From positions 310,001 through 374,000 of the forward strand of contig NZ_JACSCX010000001.1 in assembly GCF_014333525.1 (NCBI RefSeq): a stretch of DNA of 64,000 nt, given 5' to 3'. The stretch is from Hymenobacter puniceus (GTDB taxonomy: Bacteria; Bacteroidota; Bacteroidia; Cytophagales; Hymenobacteraceae). This document shows positions 58,375 through 64,000 of this stretch, in pieces. The stretch's first letter is position 1. Each line of letters opens with the position of its first letter. Both the position numbers and the translations under genes were made by a program. The notes beneath the pieces are model-generated. The model was not told where the DNA came from. It did not search any database and saw only the letters and a list, made by a program, of their open reading frames with translations.

Positions 58375-59670
58375 CTACCGGGCAGCACGCATCAACCGTT
58401 CAATATCCTCTGCTTCCAGCGGAATGTTCTTCATGAGGTCGTCGTTGCCGGTTTTGGTGATAAGAATATCGTTTTCAAGGCGAATCCCGAGGCCTTCTTC
58501 GCGAATGTAGATACCCGGCTCACAGGTGTACACCATGCCCGGCTCGAAAGTGCGGTACTTGAAGCCTACATCGTGCACATCGAGGCCCAGGTAGTGGCTG
58601 GTGCCGTGCATGAAATACTTCTTATAGAGCGGCGCGCCGGGGTCCTGGTTTTTAACGTCCGACGCGTTCAGCAAGTCCAGCTCAATCAGCTGCTGCTCCA
58701 TAAACTGACCTACGGCGGCGTGGTATGCCTCAATGTTGCCGCCCGGCACAAGGCGGGCTGTGGCAAACTTCATCACCCGCAGTACGGCCTCATACACGTC
58801 GCGCTGGCGCTTGGTGAACTTGCCGTTGACGGGAATGCTGCGCGAGAGGTCGGCGGCGTAGTTGGCGTATTCGGCCCCAAAATCGAGCAGCATCACGTCG
58901 CCGTCTTTGCACTCCCGGTCGTTGCTGACGTAGTGCAGAATGCAGGCATTGGCGCCCGAGGCAATGATGCTGCCGTAGGCGGGGCCGCGCGAGCCCTGGC
59001 GCAGAAACTCGTGAAAGATTTCGGCTTCAATCTCGTACTCCATCACGCCGGGCTTCACGAAGCTGAGCAGGCGGCGGAAGGCGTCGCCGGTGATGTCGGC
59101 GGCCTTTTGCATCAGCCGGATTTCCTCGGGGCTCTTGATGGCGCGCAGCTGGTGCAGCAGGCGGGCCGCACGGCGGTACTGGTGCAACGGGTAGGCCTCA
59201 CGCAGCTCCTTGATGAAGCGAGCGTCGCGGGTTTGTACTTCCACCGTGGCCCGAATGTGCTCATTGGAGTTGAGGTACACGTTTTCGGCCTCGTTCATGA
59301 GAGCCGGCAGCACGCTCTTAAAGGAGTCCAGCCACATGATGGTGCGCACGCCGGTTTGCTCGCGGGCCTGCTCTTTGGTGAGCTTGTAGCCTTCCCAAAC
59401 CAGAATATGCTCGGAGGTTTCCTTGAGGAACAGGATTTCGCGGTACTGCGGTAGCACCGCATCCGGGAAAATGACGAGGATGCTTTCTTCCTGATCGACG
59501 CCGGCCAGGTAGAACAGGTCGTTGTTCTGGCGGAAGGCCATGGTGCCATCGGCATTGGTTGGCATCACATCGTTGGAGTGGAAGATGGCCAGCGAGGCCG
59601 GCGGCAGCAGCTCGCGGAAGCGGCGGCGGTTTTCAACAAATAGCTCGGGGGCAATAGAACCGTAGCGCAT
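58375..59670 (-). CDS. Xaa-Pro aminopeptidase (M24B, aminopeptidase P)
   Basis: A 431-residue enzyme removing an N-terminal residue before proline. The N-terminal AMP_N domain (ELFVENRRRFRELL, FRQNNDLFYLAGVDQEES) leads to the pita-bread domain with the di-metal ligands: VMLLDFGAEYANYAADLSRS (two Asp), MHGTSHYLGLDVHD (His), YTCEPGIYI (Glu) and GIRLENDILIT (Glu). Length and order fit PepP. There is no signal peptide. It is monocistronic and divergent from the second family 9 glycosyltransferase. Confidence 0.95.
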   Translation of the reverse strand: MRYGSIAPELFVENRRRFRELLPPASLAIFHSNDVMPTNADGTMAFRQNNDLFYLAGVDQEESILVIFPDAVLPQYREILFLKETSEHILVWEGYKLTKEQAREQTGVRTIMWLDSFKSVLPALMNEAENVYLNSNEHIRATVEVQTRDARFIKELREAYPLHQYRRAARLLHQLRAIKSPEEIRLMQKAADITGDAFRRLLSFVKPGVMEYEIEAEIFHEFLRQGSRGPAYGSIIASGANACILHYVSNDRECKDGDVMLLDFGAEYANYAADLSRSIPVNGKFTKRQRDVYEAVLRVMKFATARLVPGGNIEAYHAAVGQFMEQQLIELDLLNASDVKNQDPGAPLYKKYFMHGTSHYLGLDVHDVGFKYRTFEPGMVYTCEPGIYIREEGLGIRLENDILITKTGNDDLMKNIPLEAEDIERLMRAAR

Positions 59671-59838
59671 GGGGGAAACTTGGAGTACGAAGGAATGACG
59701 CAGCCGAAGGCCGGCGGCTGCAAGTTAAAAGAATGCCGGTACCTGCTTTTGCTCCCTCTTGGTACTTTGCAAATCTGAGGGGCGTAACAGTTGCGTATTA
59801 TTGCACCCAGCTTCCTCTTTTGTCTGCTCACTTTCCTG

Positions 59839-60867
59839 ATGCCTGAAGCCTCGCCGCGGCCCCTGCTGCTTATCCAAACTGCCTTTATCGGCGACGTGAT
59901 TCTGGCCACGGCGCTGCTGGAGCACCTGCACCGCACCGAGCCCGGTACACCCGTCGACTTTCTGGTGCGCAAGGGCAACGAAGGCTTGGTGCAGCAGCAT
60001 CCGCATGTGCGGCAGGTGTTGATCTGGGACAAGAAAAAAGACAAATACCGCGGCCTGTGGCGCCTGTTGCAACTCATTCGGCGGACCAACTATGGCCGCG
60101 TGATTACGCTGCAGCGCTTTGCCTCTACCGGCTTCCTCACGGCATTTTCGGGGGCCAAAGAACGAATTGGGTTTGACAAGAATCCGTTTGCGCGCGGCTT
60201 CACGCGCACCACGCCGCATATTATTGGGGCAGGCGTGCACGAGGTGTCGCGCAACCTGCACCTGCTCGACCCAGCCTACGACGGCCCGATTCCACCGCCC
60301 AGCCTCTACCCTACCCCTGCCGATGAAGCGGCCGCAGCACCCTATGCTGCTGTTGGACCGTACGTGTGCATTGCCCCAACATCGGTGTGGTTCACCAAGC
60401 AATTTCCGCAGGAGCAGTGGCAGAAGCTGCTGGCGGCGCTGCCGGCGCACTATCCAGTTTACCTGTTGGGCGGCCCCCCGGATGTGGCGGCCTGCGAGGT
60501 GCTGCGGCAGGCCAGTGGCCGTGAGAACGTGCTGAATCTGGCCGGGCAGCTAAGCTTGCTGGCCTCGGCGGCCCTCCTGCGCGGAGCGGTGCTCAACTAC
60601 GTCAACGACTCGGCCCCGATGCACCTGTGTTCAGCCGTGGGGGCGCCCACCTGCGCCGTGTACTGTTCTACCGTACCGTTTTTCGGCTTCGGGCCGCTCA
60701 GCCCGTTTTCGCGGGTTGTGGAAATTAAAGGAGACCTGGAGTGCCGGCCCTGCGGCTTGCACGGCTACGCCAAGTGCCCACTAGGACATTTCCTGTGCGC
60801 GCATGGTATCGAAACCCAACAGCTACTGGCCGTATTGGCGGAGGCGGAGCAGGCGGTGGTGAAATGA
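59839..60867 (+). CDS. Glycosyltransferase family 9 (heptosyltransferase-like)
   Basis: A 342-residue GT-B enzyme: RPLLLIQTAFIGDVILATAL at the start, YVCIAPTSVWFTKQFPQEQW and VYLLGGPPDV in the donor half, then VLNYVNDSAPMHLCSAVGAP. The C-terminal CRPC...GYAKCPLGHFLC cluster is shared with the other GT9 protein at 47342. It probably extends an envelope glycan. The ATG at 59839 is preferred over a TTG 48 bp earlier. Confidence 0.88.
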   Translation: MPEASPRPLLLIQTAFIGDVILATALLEHLHRTEPGTPVDFLVRKGNEGLVQQHPHVRQVLIWDKKKDKYRGLWRLLQLIRRTNYGRVITLQRFASTGFLTAFSGAKERIGFDKNPFARGFTRTTPHIIGAGVHEVSRNLHLLDPAYDGPIPPPSLYPTPADEAAAAPYAAVGPYVCIAPTSVWFTKQFPQEQWQKLLAALPAHYPVYLLGGPPDVAACEVLRQASGRENVLNLAGQLSLLASAALLRGAVLNYVNDSAPMHLCSAVGAPTCAVYCSTVPFFGFGPLSPFSRVVEIKGDLECRPCGLHGYAKCPLGHFLCAHGIETQQLLAVLAEAEQAVVK

Positions 60868-60870
60868 AAA

Positions 60871-60997
60871 ACCGCCATTCCGAGTGAAGGCGGAGTCAAA
60901 GCCAAGAAATCTCGCTAGTGCGGTAAAGTCATTACCATCACAATGTCAGCATACCAGATTGCGCGGCTTTGGCTACACCTTCGCTCGGAATGACGGT
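60871..60997. repeat. Family A inverted repeat element, copy A5 (degenerate)
   Basis: ACCGCCATTCCGAGTGAAGG at 60871 faces CCTTCGCTCGGAATGACGGT ending at 60997; the AAAGCC/GGCTTT inner part also pairs. It begins 3 bp after the glycosyltransferase stop. Confidence 0.72.
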
Positions 60998-61015
60998 CTG
61001 GCGTCTCACCTGTTG

Positions 61016-61023
61016 TACCTTTG
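61016..61023 (+). promoter_or_regulatory. Promoter -7 box of the M16 peptidase gene
   Basis: TACCTTTG, 84 bp before the ATG at 61107 and just past repeat A5. Confidence 0.6.
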
Positions 61024-61106
61024 CAACCAGCTGCGCTCTGGCGCGGTTATACAGGGCCGGGGCACGCAATTTCAGCTCCGGCGCCCCTACTCCAAGCCCC
61101 TACGCA

Positions 61107-62339
61107 ATGTCTGATTACGACCTGTACGAGTTGCCCAACGGCATCCGGGTTTTGCATAAACAAGTAGTACACACCAAAATAGCGCACCTCGGTTTTCTGC
61201 TCGATATCGGTTCGCGCGACGAAAAGCCCGCTCAGCAGGGCTTGGCGCACTTCTGGGAGCACATGGCCTTTAAAGGCACCGCAAAACGCAAAAGCTTCCA
61301 TATTCTCAACCGCCTCGAAACCGTGGGCGGCGAGCTGAATGCCTACACCACCAAAGAGAAAATCTGCTTCTATGCTTCTCTGCTCAGCACGCACTTTGAG
61401 CGGGCCTTCGAGCTGCTGACGGATCTGACGTTCAACTCGGTGTTTCCGGAAAAGGAGATTGAAAAGGAGCGCGGCGTAATTCTGGAGGAGATGAGCATGT
61501 ACCAGGATACGCCCGAAGACGCCATCATCGACGACTTCGATGACGTGGTATTTGCCAAGCACACCTTGGGCCACAACATCCTGGGTACCCGCGAAAGTGT
61601 CAGCAGCTTCCAGCAAGCCGATTTCCAGCAGTTCCTCGCAGAAAACGTGCGCACTGATCGGCTGGTGTTCAGCACCGTCAGCAACCTGCCCTTCTCGGAA
61701 GTGAAGCGGCTGGCCGACAAGTATCTGGCGCCGCTACCGGCGCAGCTGGGTGCCCGGCCCCGCACGCCGTTCAGTGGCTACCAGCGCGTACATCAGCTGG
61801 AGCGCAAGCCCATTACGCAGGCCCATTGCCTGATTGGCGGCCCTGCCTATGCCATTGAGGACCCACGTCGGATTCCGTTTTTTCTGCTCAATAACCTGCT
61901 GGGCGGACCCGGCATGAACTCACGCCTCAACCTGGCCGTGCGGGAAAAATATGGGCTGGTGTACACCATCGACTCCACCTACTCGCCCTACACGGATACG
62001 GGCCTGTTCGGCATTTACTTTGGCACCGAGAAAAAGCAGGTAAACCGCACAGTGTCTTTGGTGCAAAAGGAGTTGAGGAAGCTACGCGAGCAGTCGTTGG
62101 GCACGGCCCAGCTGCATACCACCAAAGAGCAGCTGATGGGCCAGATGGCCATGGCCGAGGAAAGCAACGGCGGTATGATGCAGTTGCTAGCCAAAAGCAC
62201 CCTCGACCTAGGCCGCGTCGAATCTATCAACGAAATCTTCGACCGGGTGCGCGCCATTACGGCCTCCGAACTGCTGGAAATGGCCAACGAGGTCCTGACC
62301 GATGATAATCTGAGCGTGCTGCAGTACGTACCTGAATAA
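61107..62339 (+). CDS. M16 family zinc metallopeptidase
   Basis: A 410-residue processing-peptidase-like protein. The inverted zinc motif HFWEHMAFKGT (HxxEH, about residues 48-52) and the distal Glu in KEIEKERGVILEEMSMYQ are intact, so it is an active-type subunit. The C-terminal half contains FFLLNNLLGGPGMNSRLNLA and VREKYGLVYTIDSTYSPYTD, with the conserved R/Y pair. No signal peptide is visible at the ATG at 61107, so it is likely cytosolic. Earlier in-frame codons lie in the promoter region. Confidence 0.93.
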   Translation: MSDYDLYELPNGIRVLHKQVVHTKIAHLGFLLDIGSRDEKPAQQGLAHFWEHMAFKGTAKRKSFHILNRLETVGGELNAYTTKEKICFYASLLSTHFERAFELLTDLTFNSVFPEKEIEKERGVILEEMSMYQDTPEDAIIDDFDDVVFAKHTLGHNILGTRESVSSFQQADFQQFLAENVRTDRLVFSTVSNLPFSEVKRLADKYLAPLPAQLGARPRTPFSGYQRVHQLERKPITQAHCLIGGPAYAIEDPRRIPFFLLNNLLGGPGMNSRLNLAVREKYGLVYTIDSTYSPYTDTGLFGIYFGTEKKQVNRTVSLVQKELRKLREQSLGTAQLHTTKEQLMGQMAMAEESNGGMMQLLAKSTLDLGRVESINEIFDRVRAITASELLEMANEVLTDDNLSVLQYVPE

Positions 62340-62346
62340 GAAAATT

Positions 62347-62413
62347 ACAGCTATACAGATGAGGGCCGGACCGTGCTTTTAAGAGCATGGCCGGCCCTCA
62401 TCTGTATAGCTGT
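62347..62413 (+). terminator. Long perfect hairpin after the M16 peptidase gene
   Basis: A 23-bp arm at 62347-62369 (starting ACAGCTATACAGATGAGGGC) pairs exactly with 62391-62413; partial inner pairing shortens the loop. It starts 8 bp after the stop. There is no T run. Confidence 0.6.
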
Positions 62414-62426
62414 GCTGCAACGAAGC

Positions 62427-62482
62427 AAAAACACCCACTACTAGGCAAGCAACACCGCTTGCCTGATAGTGGGTGTTTATTT
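62427..62482 (-). terminator. Intrinsic terminator of the curlin-like gene
   Basis: AAACACCCACTA pairs with TAGTGGGTGTTT, with an inner AGGCAAGC/GCTTGCCT stem. On the minus strand TTTTT follows, about 40-90 bp past the stop at 62519. Confidence 0.88.
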
Positions 62483-62518
62483 TAGACTCTGTTGGCTGAT
62501 TGCCCAGAGAATAGTGGC

Positions 62519-63481
62519 TTACCGGTTCTGACGCACCGTTGCCGTGTTACCGGCACCATTCTGCATCACCTCGCTGCCATTACCAAAACCGCCTTGGTAG
62601 GTGCTGGCGCTGTTCCGAGTACCCATTTGGTCCTGGGTAGCTCTGTTGCCGTCAGATTGGCTGGTGCTGAACTGATCAATCAAAGCATCGTTGCCATTTG
62701 CGCTGTCACCGCCGACGTTGCCACGCTGGATCTGAGTGGCTTGGTTGTACTGTCCGGAACCGTACTGATTTACGGTTGCCTCATGGTAGCTGCCAGACTG
62801 CGTCTGATTTGCCGTGTTGTTATTGCTGGTCTGCGTTATAGCTGCCATGTTATTATTACCACCTCCCTCTTGGGTCTGGTAGGCGTTATTGAAATTGCCG
62901 GCTTGCTGGATAGTAGCCACTTGCGAAGCGCCTTGCTGGAACTGCCCGGCTTCGTTGTCGTCACCCGACTGCGTGGTAGTTGCCGAGTTATTGCTACCAG
63001 CCTGGCGCTGCAACGCATAGTTACGGTCTCCGGTCTGATCAATTAATAAAGAGGAGTTTTGCGTACCGCTGCCTCCCGTTTGCTCCTGTATAGCTACGTT
63101 ATCAAATGCCTCATTGCCACTCGCGCCCTGACGGATTTCCGCAGTGCTATTGCTGGCTTGCTGCAATTGGCTTGCCGAGTTACGATCACCGATTTGGGTG
63201 GCAGTTGCGTTGTTACCACCACCAAACTGCTGCGTTTGGGTAGCCTCGTTGTCATCACCGGATTGCGTGATGGTAGCACGGTCAGGTCCACCTGGGCCTT
63301 GCGACTGAGTGGCATTGTTGCCATCACCGGTTTGGGTGGCAGCAGCAGTGCTACCACTACCACTTTGCGTAACTGTTACATCATTGCCATTGCCAGTTGA
63401 GCTAGACGACTGATTGTTGCTTTGCGCGTGAGCAGCGCCAGCCATCATAAAGGCGGCAGCTAAAAAGGTTAACTTTTTCAT
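62519..63481 (-). CDS. Curlin-repeat secreted protein (curli-like amyloid)
   Basis: A 320-residue Sec-exported protein (MKKLTFLAAAFMMAGAAHAQ). The rest is about a dozen imperfect 20-24 residue repeats of the curlin type, with regularly spaced Gln, Gly and Asn: VTVTQSGSGSTAAATQTGDG, RATITQSGDDNEATQTQQFG, ATVNQYGSGQYNQATQIQRG. Asn, Gln, Ser, Thr and Gly make up most of the sequence and Cys is absent. Such proteins are secreted by a CsgG-type pore and polymerise as amyloid fibres in biofilm. It is twice the length of E. coli CsgA. No CsgE, CsgF or CsgG gene is in the window; they may lie beyond the right edge. Confidence 0.88.
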   Translation of the reverse strand: MKKLTFLAAAFMMAGAAHAQSNNQSSSSTGNGNDVTVTQSGSGSTAAATQTGDGNNATQSQGPGGPDRATITQSGDDNEATQTQQFGGGNNATATQIGDRNSASQLQQASNSTAEIRQGASGNEAFDNVAIQEQTGGSGTQNSSLLIDQTGDRNYALQRQAGSNNSATTTQSGDDNEAGQFQQGASQVATIQQAGNFNNAYQTQEGGGNNNMAAITQTSNNNTANQTQSGSYHEATVNQYGSGQYNQATQIQRGNVGGDSANGNDALIDQFSTSQSDGNRATQDQMGTRNSASTYQGGFGNGSEVMQNGAGNTATVRQNR

Positions 63482-64000
63482 GGGGAAAGGTTGGTAATGG
63501 TGGATGAATGTGTGAAAAAAGGGGGATGACTGAATAATTAAGTTTATCTAATAAATATTATCACTTATTAGATCAACTATGTAAATGTAACACGCTAAAC
63601 GGAAACTTTACCATCTAGTTTATAAGAAATACCAAAAAAAGTATTGTAATTATACAATATATTGAATTTCGATTTAAATATTATATTTATAATATAAATT
63701 TGCATTATTATATAAATCACTTTGTATCAACTACTTACTATCATGCTATTTATTCTTTGTTTACACTTATCCATGGAGAGGTTTTCAACGCAAATCCCGT
63801 AATCACATAATTCAGCACATCTTTTTTTTCAAAATGGCGTGCAAGCGCTTATCTAAAGCATTGTCAATCAGAATATACAGCACCTCGCTCCCTGTCTTTG
63901 CCTGTGCTATCTTCCTACCTGCAGTCAGCGAAGTAGCATCTATTCGACAGGGCGTCTCGTCTGTAAGCCAGCAGCGTATCAGGTTTCCTTGTTCCAGCTA
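63482..64000. other. AT-rich edge region with dyads, no supported gene
   Basis: About 500 bp, far more AT-rich than the rest, forming the leader of the curlin-like gene and whatever follows to the right. It holds a 9-bp inverted repeat (ATCTAATAA, 63547-63555, and TTATTAGAT, 63566-63574) and an 18-bp AT palindrome near 63678-63695. A TAAATTTG box at 63695-63702 (plus strand) could serve a rightward gene. Frames open to the edge on both strands (plus from the ATG at 63834; minus 63812-63997) show no recognisable family. Confidence 0.5.
63547..63574. promoter_or_regulatory. AT-rich inverted repeat upstream of the curlin-like gene
   Basis: ATCTAATAA and TTATTAGAT are perfect inverted 9-bp arms with a 10-bp spacer, 66-93 bp before the curlin-like start codon. 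It may be an operator; the binding protein is unknown. Confidence 0.45.

Noticed and set aside
58372..59454. 360-codon open frame on the plus strand
   Set aside because: Antisense shadow of the aminopeptidase P gene.
63812..63997. Open frame on the minus strand near the right edge
   Set aside because: It is closed upstream by a TAG at the last bases of the window, lacks a good start codon, and matches no family I know.
63834..64000. Open frame from an ATG on the plus strand running off the right edge
   Set aside because: Only 55 codons are visible, with no recognisable signal or motif; it cannot be supported without more sequence.

Overview
The window looks like a chromosomal segment of a high-GC member of the Bacteroidota, most likely Hymenobacter or a close relative (Cytophagales). 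The reasons are: TAnnTTTG promoter -7 boxes, often TACCTTTG lying right against start codons; families typical of the phylum (Bacteroidota-style LptD, DUF4252, DUF2625, OmpA proteins with thrombospondin type-3 repeats); a Rho factor with a huge disordered insert; a C-terminally extended ribosomal protein S16; and a GC-rich coding style broken by a few AT-rich spots. The genus is an inference.

Layout. 1-980: the start of a BlaR1-like M56 peptidase gene and its BlaI-type repressor, behind three operator-like dyads. 1.0-9.1 kb: folB, a DivIVA-domain protein, a WD40 protein divergent from a phosphopantetheinyl transferase, a thioredoxin-like exported protein, a SirB1-like protein, a DinB/DUF1572 protein, a TraB/Tiki-like secreted protein, the wreck of a zeta-toxin-like ATPase gene and an AT-rich membrane orphan. 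9.1-16 kb: an acyl-CoA carboxyltransferase subunit, then envelope genes (MlaD-type MCE protein, N-acetylmuramoyl-L-alanine amidase, LptD). 16-21.5 kb: panB, an RluA-type pseudouridine synthase, an acyl-CoA desaturase and the translation cluster rpsP-rimM-trmD-rplS. 22-30 kb: an M1 peptidase with a barrel-like tail, a pyrophosphatase-like lipoprotein that has lost its catalytic aspartates, queD-folE (overlapping), a TIGR01777 epimerase and a DUF2625 protein.

30-42 kb: a class A penicillin-binding protein, then a five-gene run of small membrane proteins around a Coq4-family protein, a DUF4153/DUF4173-like membrane protein with a winged-helix regulator and another membrane protein, a methyltransferase, a UbiA-family prenyltransferase and a DsbA-family protein. 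42-54 kb: rho, serS, a UBP zinc-finger protein, OsmC, a family 9 glycosyltransferase, a PolX-like protein whose polymerase site is degenerate while its PHP site is intact, two paralogous small lipoproteins, an EVE-domain protein, a large secreted orphan and a DUF4252 lipoprotein. 54-64 kb: tandem OmpA/TSP3 paralogues, aminopeptidase P, a second family 9 glycosyltransferase, an M16 peptidase, and a curlin-repeat (amyloid) protein facing a very AT-rich 0.5-kb edge.

The most striking feature not explained by genes is intergenic: at least three classes of inverted repeats are scattered between genes. Family A (five copies, outer words GTCATTCC or GTCATCCTG), family B (two copies built on GTAGCGCG and AGTTCGCG) and class C (six loci where low-complexity word arrays face each other as 14-33 bp arms) often abut start or stop codons. 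Several unique long hairpins stand at gene ends. No tRNA, rRNA, CRISPR array, intact insertion sequence or prophage was recognised.
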